Positions 33,742 through 42,466 of a stretch of DNA of 64,000 nt are shown piece by piece. The DNA comes from Pedobacter kyungheensis (lineage in GTDB: Bacteria > Bacteroidota > Bacteroidia > Sphingobacteriales > Sphingobacteriaceae), in contig NZ_JSYN01000007.1 of NCBI RefSeq assembly GCF_000812965.1, positions 1-64,000 of the forward strand, in the 5' to 3' direction. Position numbers and translations under genes: made by a program. The notes beneath the pieces are model-generated. The model was given only the letters and a program-made list of their open reading frames with translations. It was not told the DNA's origin and did not search any database. Each line of letters starts with the position of its first letter. Positions within the stretch are counted from its first letter, which is position 1.

Positions 33742-36700
33742 ATGAAACCTGCTAAAACCCTTCTCCTCTCCTTTTTCCTTTTGATTGTATTTTTTGCGCA
33801 GGCCCAGATGCCCGTACTTAAAATTCAGCAAACGGAAAATGAAGCACAAAAACAGGCCGTTAAGCTTAAAAAACTAAATATCGATGTGCAAATTACCGGA
33901 AATATTGCCACCACGGTTATGACCATGACCTTTTATAACAATAGCAACCGCATATTGGAAGGCGAGTTAACTTTTCCTATGCCTGAGGGTGTTAGCATTA
34001 GCCGGTACGCTTTAGATATTAACGGTAAAATGCGCGAAGCAGTACCGGTTGAAAAAGCCAAAGCTACCGAGGTTTTCGAAAGTATTGAGCGCCGGAGGGT
34101 AGATCCGGGGCTTTTGGAGAAAGTAGAAGGCAATAATTTCAGGACGAGAATTTATCCGCTTCCTGCCAATGGCAGCAGAACCATTATTGTTGGTTATGAA
34201 GAAGAACTCGGCTTTAATAAGGGAGATGCATTACGCTACCATTTGCCTTTGGATTACGACCAGGCAGTAGAAAACTTTACCTTAAAAACTACCGTTTTTG
34301 AAAGTGTTTTAAAACCAGAGCTTAACGAGCAGCCTGATGGCAGTTTTAATTTAAAAGCTAACGGAAACACCTATGTTGGCGAAATCAATAAAAATAATTT
34401 CAAGCCTAAACATGGCTTAACTATAAATCTGCCCAAACGCAGCGATTTACCCGAAGTTCAGATGCAAAAAGCTTCTACAGGCTACTACTTTTTGGTTAAT
34501 GTGTTCCCTAAAACGCAAAACAGGCCCCGCCAATGGTCTAATCAAATTGGTTTAATCTGGGATACCTCTTTAAGTGGTTTACAGCGCGATACAAAAAAGG
34601 AGCTCGAGCTTTTAGGACAGATTATCAAACAAAAACAAAATCTAACTATACAGCTTGGCCTTTTAAACAATGGTTTTAAACAGGCTGGTAGCTTTACCAT
34701 TTCGAATGGAAACTGGTCGATGCTTAAAAATAAACTCGAAAACCTGGTATATGATGGCGGTACCAACTTTAGTGCCGTAAACACACAGGCTTTTCAGGCT
34801 GATGAATACCTGTTGTTTAGCGATGGCCTGTCAACCTTCGGACCTAATGTGATTGCCATAAACAAACCTGTACACACGATAAACACAGCATTGAAAGCTG
34901 ATTATAGTGCCTTAAAATACATCAGTCAGAAAACAGGTGGTGAATTTATCAACCTAAATACATTGGCTGTTAACGATGCCTTTAAGCAGCTAAGCGAGCA
35001 GAACTTGAAGTTTTTAGGGATTAAAAACGGATCCGACGTACGCCAAACCTATCCATTAGGGCAAGTTAATGTAAACGGAAATTTTTCTTTGGCGGGAATA
35101 TTAAATGGCATCAATACCACATTTATACTGCAATTTGGTTACGGAAATACCGTGATGTTTGAGCAGGAAATTCACTTAAACGGAACTGAACATACGTTTA
35201 GCAGCATTAACGTTAGCCGGGTTTGGGCGCAAAAGAAAATCTCTGAAATGGATATTCAATATGAGGCCAACAAAGATGATATCAGCGTTTTAAGTAAACA
35301 GTTTGGCATTGTTACCCGGAATACCAGCTTAATTGTACTCGAAAACCTCGACGATTACCTGCGTTACGAAATTGTGCCGCCACTTGAACTGCGGCAAGAA
35401 TATGAAAGGATTTTAAAGCAACGCAGCACAGCAATTGCGGAGCGTAAAACCGATTTGCTTAACGCTGCTGTAGCCATGACCAAAGAACTAAAAACCTGGT
35501 GGAACACGGAATTTAAACAGGATCTTGAGAAGAAAAACGAAGGTTATCCCGATCCGGGGCTGGTAGTTTTACAAGGAGACGGTACTGCAAATGCTGTGGT
35601 AAATAATGAACAGGTTAATGCAGCAGAAAGGCAAAATGAAGTGGCCAGATCGCAACAGGCACGTGCTGTCGCTTCTGCTGCAACAAGAATAGCTGAGGAC
35701 AAGAGTCAGTTAAATGAAGTTGTAGTAGTTGGATATGGATCGCAGGCAAAACAAGCCGTAACCGGTGCTGCTTTAACACGGTTAAAAGCGGAAGAAGTTT
35801 TAGCCCCGCTCCAGGGTAGAGTTGCAGGTTTAAGTGTGCAACGAAATAGGGTTACAGGGTCAAATGTACAAGAAACAAAGGCTCTTCCGATAAATAGGCA
35901 GCCCGATATTATTACGCGTGAATTTAAAAGCGATAAAGCTTACATGAAAAACCTGACAGGCAAACCAGATAGTGCTTATCAGGCTTATTTAAAAATGCGT
36001 GCCGATTATATCAGCACACCCATGTTTTATTTTGATGTAGCCAACTGGTTTTACCAGCAAAAAGATAGTGTTAGGGCTTTAACTATTTTAAGCAACATTG
36101 CCGATTTAGATCTTGAAAATGCAGATCTCTATAAAACACTGGCTTATAAACTCAAGCAAACCGGTAATTATAACGATGAAGTATTTGTTACCCAAAAAGT
36201 TTTACAATGGCGCCCCATGGATGCCCAAAGTTATCGCGATTATGCGCTGGCCCTCGCCGATATTGGCCAGTATCAAAAAGCTTTGGATAACTTATACAAA
36301 GTGATTACGCAAAGTTATAACAGCCAGATTGCCAGAAGGGATCAGGGGATTGAAGAAATTGTAATTGCCGAAATAAACAATTTAATTGCCCGCCATGGAA
36401 ATAAATTAAGCACAAAAGATATCGATAAAAGATTGATTCAGCCTTTACCTGTTGATGTACGCGTAGTATTGAACTGGAATAAAAACGACACCGATATTGA
36501 TTTATGGCTTACCGACCCAATGGGCGAAAAAGGCTATTATGGCAATTCGCGGACAAAAATCGGGGGTAGAATAAGTAACGATTTTACTGCCGGTTATGGG
36601 CCCGAGCAGTTTATGCTTAAAAAAGCACCTAAGGGAAAATATAAAATCGAGGTAAATTATTACGGCGACAGACAGATTAACATAAGCGGCCCAACAACTG

Positions 36701-36816
36701 TAACCGCAGAAATTTATACCCAATATGCAACAGGCAAACAGCAGCGCAAGGTAATTGTAATGCCACTAATTGCGAATGGAGGAAAAGGGAATTTTGTTGG
36801 AGAATTTAATTTTTAA
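33742..36816 (+). CDS. VIT/vWA/SusC-signature/TPR/DUF2135 secreted protein
   Basis: 1024 residues, signal peptide 1-21 (cut before Q). A VIT domain (about 35-150, e.g. MTFYNNSNRILEGELTFPMP and RIYPLPANGSRTIIVGYEE) is followed by a vWA-like domain with an intact MIDAS set: DTSLS (Asp274), the Thr of GGTNF (about 340) and FSDG (about 360). Residues 657-705 (35710-35860) hold a SusC/RagA-type signature, LNEVVVVGYGSQAKQAVTGA then LQGRVAGLSVQ. A TPR-like region (about 760-880) and a C-terminal DUF2135 domain (about 907-1013, VVLNWNKNDTDIDLWLTDP) follow. Probably periplasmic; function unknown. Confidence 0.85.
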   Translation: MKPAKTLLLSFFLLIVFFAQAQMPVLKIQQTENEAQKQAVKLKKLNIDVQITGNIATTVMTMTFYNNSNRILEGELTFPMPEGVSISRYALDINGKMREAVPVEKAKATEVFESIERRRVDPGLLEKVEGNNFRTRIYPLPANGSRTIIVGYEEELGFNKGDALRYHLPLDYDQAVENFTLKTTVFESVLKPELNEQPDGSFNLKANGNTYVGEINKNNFKPKHGLTINLPKRSDLPEVQMQKASTGYYFLVNVFPKTQNRPRQWSNQIGLIWDTSLSGLQRDTKKELELLGQIIKQKQNLTIQLGLLNNGFKQAGSFTISNGNWSMLKNKLENLVYDGGTNFSAVNTQAFQADEYLLFSDGLSTFGPNVIAINKPVHTINTALKADYSALKYISQKTGGEFINLNTLAVNDAFKQLSEQNLKFLGIKNGSDVRQTYPLGQVNVNGNFSLAGILNGINTTFILQFGYGNTVMFEQEIHLNGTEHTFSSINVSRVWAQKKISEMDIQYEANKDDISVLSKQFGIVTRNTSLIVLENLDDYLRYEIVPPLELRQEYERILKQRSTAIAERKTDLLNAAVAMTKELKTWWNTEFKQDLEKKNEGYPDPGLVVLQGDGTANAVVNNEQVNAAERQNEVARSQQARAVASAATRIAEDKSQLNEVVVVGYGSQAKQAVTGAALTRLKAEEVLAPLQGRVAGLSVQRNRVTGSNVQETKALPINRQPDIITREFKSDKAYMKNLTGKPDSAYQAYLKMRADYISTPMFYFDVANWFYQQKDSVRALTILSNIADLDLENADLYKTLAYKLKQTGNYNDEVFVTQKVLQWRPMDAQSYRDYALALADIGQYQKALDNLYKVITQSYNSQIARRDQGIEEIVIAEINNLIARHGNKLSTKDIDKRLIQPLPVDVRVVLNWNKNDTDIDLWLTDPMGEKGYYGNSRTKIGGRISNDFTAGYGPEQFMLKKAPKGKYKIEVNYYGDRQINISGPTTVTAEIYTQYATGKQQRKVIVMPLIANGGKGNFVGEFNF

Positions 36817-36875
36817 CTGAAATTGCACCGATTAATGAGATTACACAGATAAGACTAGCTTGTTGCTTTATTAAA

Positions 36876-37397
36876 TTAAAGCAGCAAGCCTGCTACCTCT
36901 TCCCAGGTGTTTACGCGTTCGTATTGGGTAATGAGTAAGTTGTGGGGCGAGGTAAACAGTAGTGGCCGACCTTTAAATCCGGCAAAGTTTTTAATGCGGT
37001 CGTCGATCAGAATATCTACCTCAACAATTTTATTGCCACAAAACATAATGTGCTGCCAATCAATAAAAGGGAAATGTTCGGCCATCCAATCATATTTATC
37101 AACCAGCGAATTGCGGAATTCCATCGCTGCCGAAACAATATACACATCGTATTTTTCCTGAAGAGCTTTAATTACGCGCTGGCTATCAGGAATTACTTCC
37201 ATATCGCGGAAAAAGCCAGGTTCGTTAATGTATTCGAACCATTTTTGGTTAACTTCTTGCGGAACGTGGTGGTAAATTTCGTTTCCGGCTTCAATTTTTA
37301 AATCGAGCGGAACGTTATAATCGCGGTTATAGAGTTTAATAAATTTTCCGAGGGCGTCGGCAATTACCTCGTCCATGTCAATCGCAATTCTTTTCAT
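36876..37397 (-). CDS. 5'(3')-deoxyribonucleotidase-like HAD phosphatase (NT5C type)
   Basis: 173 residues. HAD motif I is RIAIDMDEVIADALG (DMDEV) at the N-terminus; motif II is YIVSAAMEFRNS (about 98-110) and the acidic motif is VDILIDDRIKNF (about 140). Cleaves phosphate from (deoxy)nucleotides, by family. The ATG at 37397 is chosen, since the 15-residue upstream extension lacks family similarity. Stand-alone. Confidence 0.88.
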   Translation of the reverse strand: MKRIAIDMDEVIADALGKFIKLYNRDYNVPLDLKIEAGNEIYHHVPQEVNQKWFEYINEPGFFRDMEVIPDSQRVIKALQEKYDVYIVSAAMEFRNSLVDKYDWMAEHFPFIDWQHIMFCGNKIVEVDILIDDRIKNFAGFKGRPLLFTSPHNLLITQYERVNTWEEVAGLLL

Positions 37398-37480
37398 TTT
37401 TTGTAGCAGCAAATATTTTGGCCGTAAATATCCAGAAAACAAAGAAATTAAAGTATGTTTTTAATTTACAGTATTTTACT

Positions 37481-37488
37481 TATCTTTG
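37481..37488 (+). promoter_or_regulatory. -7 box for rpsP
   Basis: TATCTTTG, perfect TAnnTTTG, 56 bases before the rpsP start codon. Confidence 0.55.
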
Positions 37489-37544
37489 CAGCCCCGCAGC
37501 ATGTAGCTCCGGGAACTATGTTGAATACATAAATACAAAAAGAA

Positions 37545-38105
37545 ATGGCAACTAAAATCAGATTGCAAAGATTCGGTAAAAAAGGAAAACCTTTTTTCCA
37601 CGTAGTGGTAGCAGATTCTCGCGCTCCACGTGATGGTAAATTTATTGAGCGTTTAGGTTCTTACAACCCAAACACCAATCCTGCTACTATCGAAATTAAC
37701 TTCGAAAAAACACTTGCCTGGGTAAACAATGGTGCTGAACCAACTGATACTGCCCGTGCAATTCTTTCTTACAAAGGTGTTTTATACAAAAAACACTTAG
37801 AAGGTGGTGTTAAAAAAGGTGCTTTAACTCAAGAACAAGCTGACGCTAAATTTGCAGCATGGTTAGAGGCTAAAGCAGACAAAATCTCTGGTAAAACAGC
37901 AGGTTTAGCTACTTCTAAAGCAGATGCGCGTAAAGCAGCATTAGCAGCAGAGGCTAAGAAAAAAGAAGAAAAAGCAGCAGCAATCGCAGCTAAAAATGCG
38001 CCGGTTGTAGAAGAGGTTGTTGAAGAAGAAGCCCCAGCTGTTGAGGCTGAAGCAACTGAAGAAGCTCCTGCAGCAGAAGCTACTAAAGAAGAAGGAGCAG
38101 AATAA
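37545..38105 (+). CDS. rpsP: 30S ribosomal protein bS16
   Basis: 186 residues. Core S16 (about 1-110) is clear: [20 protein letters not shown] and [20 protein letters not shown]. The long Ala/Glu-rich tail (about 120-186, [18 protein letters not shown]) is an extension also found in other Bacteroidota S16 proteins. Codon use is strongly biased towards a few codons, as expected for a ribosomal gene. Preceded by a perfect -7 box at 37481, followed by a strong terminator at 38123. Confidence 0.97.
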   Translation: MATKIRLQRFGKKGKPFFHVVVADSRAPRDGKFIERLGSYNPNTNPATIEINFEKTLAWVNNGAEPTDTARAILSYKGVLYKKHLEGGVKKGALTQEQADAKFAAWLEAKADKISGKTAGLATSKADARKAALAAEAKKKEEKAAAIAAKNAPVVEEVVEEEAPAVEAEATEEAPAAEATKEEGAE

Positions 38106-38122
38106 TTAAATTATTCCGTTTC

Positions 38123-38161
38123 AAAAAAATAGCGTTCCGGATTTCGGAACGCTATTTTTTT
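38123..38161 (+). terminator. Intrinsic terminator of rpsP
   Basis: AAAAAAATAGCGTTCCG (38123-38139) pairs perfectly over 17 bases with CGGAACGCTATTTTTTT (38145-38161), loop GATTT. It separates rpsP from rimM. Confidence 0.95.
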
Positions 38162-38230
38162 AATTAAAAATTACCATCCTTGGCATAATTTCTTCGGCAG
38201 AAAGAATAAATTAAGATTTTTAAAGCGTTT

Positions 38231-38315
38231 CGTCATTCCCAACTTGATCCGATAGCTATCGGATGGGAATCGTAAAGCAATAAGGAATAAGATTCCCACT
38301 TTCGTGGGAATGACG
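38231..38315. repeat. Palindromic intergenic repeat before rimM
   Basis: Arms CGTCATTCCCA (38231-38241) and TGGGAATGACG (38305-38315) are perfect complements. Inside are CCGATAGCTATCGG (38249-38262) and a smaller hairpin ATTCCCAC-TTTC-GTGGGAAT (38292-38311). Located between rpsP terminator and rimM. Confidence 0.8.
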
Positions 38316-38371
38316 ATCTTCTTTTTTTGAATATGCGATTGATTAATCCCGGGGATGACAATAATAAAGGC

Positions 38372-38899
38372 ATGAAACACGAAGAAGCATTTTACGTTGG
38401 TTACGTTACAAAAACAAGAGGTTTAAAAGGAGAAGTTCAGGTATTTTTTGAATACGACGATTATGAACAACTCAATTTTGATGTGGTTTTTGCAGATATG
38501 AACGGTAAACTGGTACCTTACTTCGTGGCGTCGGCCAAGCTCCAGGCCAATAAAACGGGTTATTTTAACTTCGATGATGTAGATCATATTGACAAAGTCC
38601 AGCCTTTGTTAAAAAAGAAACTGTATCTGCCCATAGCGCAAATGCCTGAGCGCGATGAAAACGAATTCTTCTATACCGATTTGAAAGGCTTTATGGCCGT
38701 TGATGAATCACTTGGTGAACTGGGCGAAATTTTAGAAGTTAACGAATATCCCCAACAGTTTGTGGCTACTGTGTTTTATCAGGAAACTGAAATTCTTTTC
38801 CCCTTAAATGAAGATTTTATTGTCGAAATCGATGATGAAGAAAAGATTTTAACGCTTGATTTGCCGGAAGGCCTGCTCGATGTTTATTTAGAGAAATAA
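38372..38899 (+). CDS. rimM: Ribosome maturation factor RimM
   Basis: 175 residues. RimM helps 16S rRNA processing and 30S assembly, and binds uS19. The N-terminal RimM domain begins with FYVGYVTKTRGLKGEVQVFF, and the C-terminal PRC-barrel domain includes FFYTDLKGFMAVDESLGELG and the LFPLNEDFIVEIDDEEKIL ending, with DLPEGLLDVY at the C-terminus. I use ATG 38372 (preceded by AAAGG, a possible weak ribosome site); an ORF opening at 38327 adds unrelated residues. Confidence 0.95.
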   Translation: MKHEEAFYVGYVTKTRGLKGEVQVFFEYDDYEQLNFDVVFADMNGKLVPYFVASAKLQANKTGYFNFDDVDHIDKVQPLLKKKLYLPIAQMPERDENEFFYTDLKGFMAVDESLGELGEILEVNEYPQQFVATVFYQETEILFPLNEDFIVEIDDEEKILTLDLPEGLLDVYLEK

Positions 38900-38942
38900 T
38901 CAAGCCTGAAACTTTTTAAGCCTGATTTCCGTTTTACCTCTT

Positions 38943-39545
38943 ATGAGGTGCTTATCTATTTTAATAATTGCGGTATTGCTTATCACAGGCTGCAACCGTA
39001 AAGAAAATAAAACTGTACGGGCTGAAAAAATACAGCGGGTAACTCAGCAGGATTCAATTGAGGCCATCGGTTTAAAAGCATTAACGGCATTGCAAACTAA
39101 AGATTACGAAGCTTTTGCCGCACTATTTCATCCCACTGAGGGTGTGCGGTTTTCGCCCTATGGATTTATCGATCCTACGCATAAACAAGTATTAGCCAAA
39201 GACTTTCTCGAAGCCATAAACCGAAACTGGATTTTAACCTGGGGCAATGTAGATGGTAGCGGTGAAGCCATCAAGATCAGGGTAAAAGCTTACATTGAAA
39301 AGTTTGTTTACAACGCCGATTATATGCATGCCCCGCAAAAGAGCTATGATAGCATTATCGGTAAAGGCAACTCGATCGATAATCTGAAAGATACTTATCC
39401 GCAACTTCATTTTACCGAATATCATTTTAAAGGTTTTGACGAAAAGTACCGTGGCCTGGATTGGACCAGTCTGCGGTTTGTTTTTAAAAAATACAACAAT
39501 GCTTATTACCTCGTTGCCGTTATTCACGACCAGTGGACAGTTTAA
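38943..39545 (+). CDS. Putative lipoprotein of unknown function
   Basis: 200 residues with a lipoprotein signal: MRCLSILIIAVLLITGC (lipobox LITGC, Cys17). The mature part has KALTALQTKDYEAFAALFHP, reminiscent of an NTF2-like/SnoaL fold, and FVFKKYNNAYYLVAVIHDQW near the C-terminus, which ends in the common VAVIHDQWTV pattern. Family unknown to me. It lies 43 bases after rimM within the ribosome-maturation gene order. Probably on the outer or inner membrane. Confidence 0.82.
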   Translation: MRCLSILIIAVLLITGCNRKENKTVRAEKIQRVTQQDSIEAIGLKALTALQTKDYEAFAALFHPTEGVRFSPYGFIDPTHKQVLAKDFLEAINRNWILTWGNVDGSGEAIKIRVKAYIEKFVYNADYMHAPQKSYDSIIGKGNSIDNLKDTYPQLHFTEYHFKGFDEKYRGLDWTSLRFVFKKYNNAYYLVAVIHDQWTV

Positions 39546-39614
39546 AAAGCATTAAATAGCAGTTCTCATTATGGAAATTGTATTAATCTGCATCATAACT
39601 TAAACCCCGATGTT

Positions 39615-40946
39615 ATGATCAGAAAATTATACCTCTCAATTGTATTTTTTACTGCATTTGGTGCAGCTGTAAACGCTCAGGAAGCCACCGTTGTAGAAAT
39701 TGAAAAACTATCCCTTCCCGAAAAATTACTTCCCGAAACAGCAAGTAAAGATTTCCCTGATTTTTACCGCAGTACTTTCGAAAAAACGTCTCCCCTGCCC
39801 GATAGCCTGGTGTTTTATCAGGATCATCCTTTTTTAACCGGCTTGTTTAATGCCTACAAAGATCACCGGCCGGTGGTTTTATCGCCTGATATGATTTGGT
39901 TGCTCATTAGTCAGGGGTTTGCGCGGCATATTGATCAGAACAGGGAGGCTTTAAGGTCTAAGCTGGTTGATTTTGAAGGTAAAAAAGTGCTGACCGTGAT
40001 CGCTAACAATATTAAACTTGGTGATCCCAATAGCAACTGGGAAGCGCTTTTTCCTCAGTTTAATCAACAGATAAGCACATTTACCGGAAAGAAGTTTGTT
40101 AAAAATTTAACAGCCGATTTCAGCACAACCACCCCTACTACCAAAATCGCTTCAGAAATTACACTGATGGATGGCATGAAGTCATACTTCGTATACCAGG
40201 TTATCATAGTTGGTTGTGGTATTCCCAGGGTAACATTAGAAGGAACTGTGGATGACTGGGAAAAGGTGCTCCAAAAAATACAATTCATTAAACAATACGA
40301 TTTAAGCTTGTGGACCACAGAACTTGAGCCTATTGTAAAAGAAATTATTCAGGCTAAAAAAGGCAAAGCGAATAACGGGTTTTGGATGAATATGATTAAG
40401 GTACACACTACCAAAGCCTATGGAACAATTAATACAATAGATGGCTGGATTACCAAGCTTTTTCCATATAATAAAAAAGGGTTCAAAACCAACTTTAAGC
40501 CTATTTCTAATATTGGCGGACTGGCTTCTGAGCTGGTAAAGGTTCCGTTTGTGCTGGAGAATAAAGAAGATGGAAAGACCTACAAAATGGAGTTTTGGGC
40601 TGGTTTTGTTGGCTTAAAGCAAAATAAAAATGATTTTTCATTAAAACCCGAAATTGGATGGGCCATTAGTGCTCCTGTAGCGGGTGGCGGTTCGATGAGT
40701 AAATCTGATGCATTGAGTGTTTACAACATTACAGAGATACCCAGCGAGGTGTACAACGCTAAAAATCTGCGTGTGCTCGAACTTGGCTTTAAAAATCAGA
40801 TTAAAATACCCGATAAACTGGCCGGTATCAGCATTTTAACCTTGAAATTATACGGGAGGATAACCGAAGAAGAAGAAAAACGGATTTCCAGGCTTTTTCC
40901 TAAAACGGAGATTATTATCAACGATAAAGGGCCAGGACTAAAGTGA
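39615..40946 (+). CDS. DUF4419-domain protein with signal peptide
   Basis: 443 residues, signal peptide MIRKLYLSIVFFTAFGAAVNA cut before QEATV. DUF4419 is recognised by RPVVLSPDMIWLLISQGFARH (about 89-109) and the GNxxW-like run GDPNSNWEALFPQFN, ITLMDGMKSYFVYQVIIVGCG, and DGWITKLFPYNKKG. Function of DUF4419 is unknown; mostly eukaryotic and bacterial homologues of unclear role. The C-terminus (about 380-440) has leucine-rich-like KNLRVLELGFKNQIKIP. It lies between rimM and trmD, after the lipoprotein. Confidence 0.83.
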   Translation: MIRKLYLSIVFFTAFGAAVNAQEATVVEIEKLSLPEKLLPETASKDFPDFYRSTFEKTSPLPDSLVFYQDHPFLTGLFNAYKDHRPVVLSPDMIWLLISQGFARHIDQNREALRSKLVDFEGKKVLTVIANNIKLGDPNSNWEALFPQFNQQISTFTGKKFVKNLTADFSTTTPTTKIASEITLMDGMKSYFVYQVIIVGCGIPRVTLEGTVDDWEKVLQKIQFIKQYDLSLWTTELEPIVKEIIQAKKGKANNGFWMNMIKVHTTKAYGTINTIDGWITKLFPYNKKGFKTNFKPISNIGGLASELVKVPFVLENKEDGKTYKMEFWAGFVGLKQNKNDFSLKPEIGWAISAPVAGGGSMSKSDALSVYNITEIPSEVYNAKNLRVLELGFKNQIKIPDKLAGISILTLKLYGRITEEEEKRISRLFPKTEIIINDKGPGLK

Positions 40947-40990
40947 TAAGGTAAAAACCTACTTTGGTTTAAAGAATCAGACTAAAGACT

Positions 40991-40998
40991 TACCTTTG
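40991..40998 (+). promoter_or_regulatory. -7 box for trmD
   Basis: TACCTTTG, perfect TAnnTTTG, then CGCT, then ATG at 41003. Spacing predicts a leaderless trmD mRNA. A TTTG at 40963-40966 lies 24 bases upstream, longer than the usual 19-21. Confidence 0.55.
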
Positions 40999-41002
40999 CG
41001 CT

Positions 41003-41677
41003 ATGCGTTTCGATATTATAACTGTTTTACCTGCCTTGCTGGAAAGTCCTTTTGCCCACTCTATTCTGCACCGTGCGCAGAAAAAAGGGCTTGCCGAAAT
41101 TGTAGTGCATAATTTGCGTGATTATGCTACCAACAAGCAAAAAAGTGTAGATGACTATCAGTATGGTGGCGGCAGTGGTATGGTGATGAGTATCGAACCC
41201 TTTGCTGCCTGTATTGAAAAACTTCAGTCTGAAAGGGAGTACGACGAAATTATTTTTATGAGTCCTGATGGTGTTACGCTAAATCAGAGCACGGCCAACG
41301 AGCTTTCTATTAAAAAGAATATCATTATCCTTTGCGGTCATTATAAAGGCATCGATCAACGCATCAGAGATATATTTGTAACCAGAGAAATCTCTGTTGG
41401 CGACTATGTTTTAAGCGGTGGCGAGCTCCCTGCGGCCATTGTTGTAGATGCCGTAGTACGCTTGATTCCTGGTGTATTAAACGATGAAACTTCGGCACTT
41501 TCCGATAGTTTTCAGGGAGAGTTACTCGATGCTCCTGTATACACCCGTCCGGCCGATTGGCGTGGGCATAAAGTACCCGATGTTTTATTAAGTGGCCACG
41601 AAGCCAAAGTAAACGAGTGGAGGCACGAACAGGCGCTTGAGCGTACCAAAACGCGCCGTCCCGATTTGCTAGAATAA
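41003..41677 (+). CDS. trmD: tRNA (guanine-N1)-methyltransferase
   Basis: 224 residues. SPOUT methyltransferase methylating G37 of tRNA, which prevents frameshifting. Motifs: [49 protein letters not shown], and the knot with [33 protein letters not shown], and the C-terminal [11 protein letters not shown]. Start set by the box at 40991. It keeps its own promoter although it lies in the rpsP-rimM-trmD-rplS order. Confidence 0.96.
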   Translation: MRFDIITVLPALLESPFAHSILHRAQKKGLAEIVVHNLRDYATNKQKSVDDYQYGGGSGMVMSIEPFAACIEKLQSEREYDEIIFMSPDGVTLNQSTANELSIKKNIIILCGHYKGIDQRIRDIFVTREISVGDYVLSGGELPAAIVVDAVVRLIPGVLNDETSALSDSFQGELLDAPVYTRPADWRGHKVPDVLLSGHEAKVNEWRHEQALERTKTRRPDLLE

Positions 41678-41774
41678 GCTTTCCCGGATTTTATACCCGT
41701 AAAAATACCCTTTAGTGGGTATTGCGTACTCCCTTGTACACTAATATTTTAGCAGGCAGGAAAATAGAGAATTT

Positions 41775-41806
41775 GTTGTAAATAATCGGGCGATGTGCTA
41801 TTTTAG
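41775..41806 (+). promoter_or_regulatory. Probable promoter of the response regulator gene
   Basis: TTG (41776-41778) and TATTTTAG (41799-41806; 7 of 8 to TAnnTTTG) separated by 20 bases, 24 bases before the ATG at 41831. Confidence 0.5.
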
Positions 41807-41830
41807 GAGACTTGCGTTCAATCTCCTTTT

Positions 41831-42466
41831 ATGCCAAAACAGATCGTTATTTGTGATGACCATTTACTTTTTTTAAATGGCATTTCAGAATTGCTTAAAA
41901 ATACCGGAAACAACTATTGCATTCATAAATTTAGCGATGTGCATGCTTGCAGGCAACATTTAATGCAAAACGCTGCCGATGTTTTTATTTGCGATTTAAA
42001 CATTAACCATAACGATGGTTTTTTGCTGCTGGAAGAACTAAAGTTTCAATTAAAAAATACAAAAACGATTATCCTGACCGCTTATTATGAAGATTTTCTG
42101 ATTCAAAAGGCAAAAAAACTCGGCGTTGATGCTTTCCTGAAAAAGGAAACGCCCGCCGAAGAGCTGATTGAGGTAATAGAGTCGGGTAAAAGCAAGGAAT
42201 TTTATACCAACAAAAATTATAAACAGGGTAATAGTGTGTATAGCACGATGGATAATCCGATTATTAATAAATTCAGGATCTCCAAACAGGAAAAGGAAAT
42301 TATAAAATTAATTATTAAAGGACTTACCAGTAAAGAAATTGCTGATGTGCTGTTTATCAGTATAACAACGGTTACCACCCACAGGAAAAATATCCACCGG
42401 AAACTGGAAATCAGCAACAGCAGTTCGCTCATCAAATTTGCTCATGAGAATAATCTACTTCTTTAG
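41831..42466 (+). CDS. LuxR/NarL-type response regulator
   Basis: 211 residues. Receiver domain: acidic pair Asp9-Asp10 (VICDDHLLFLNG), phosphoacceptor Asp55 (VFICDLNIN), TAYYE, and the Lys in DAFLKKE. C-terminal HTH: ISKQEKEIIKLIIKGLTSKE followed by IADVLFISITTVTTHRKNIH. Overlaps the kinase gene by 23 bases, so the two are translationally coupled. Regulated genes not visible. Confidence 0.94.
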   Translation: MPKQIVICDDHLLFLNGISELLKNTGNNYCIHKFSDVHACRQHLMQNAADVFICDLNINHNDGFLLLEELKFQLKNTKTIILTAYYEDFLIQKAKKLGVDAFLKKETPAEELIEVIESGKSKEFYTNKNYKQGNSVYSTMDNPIINKFRISKQEKEIIKLIIKGLTSKEIADVLFISITTVTTHRKNIHRKLEISNSSSLIKFAHENNLLL

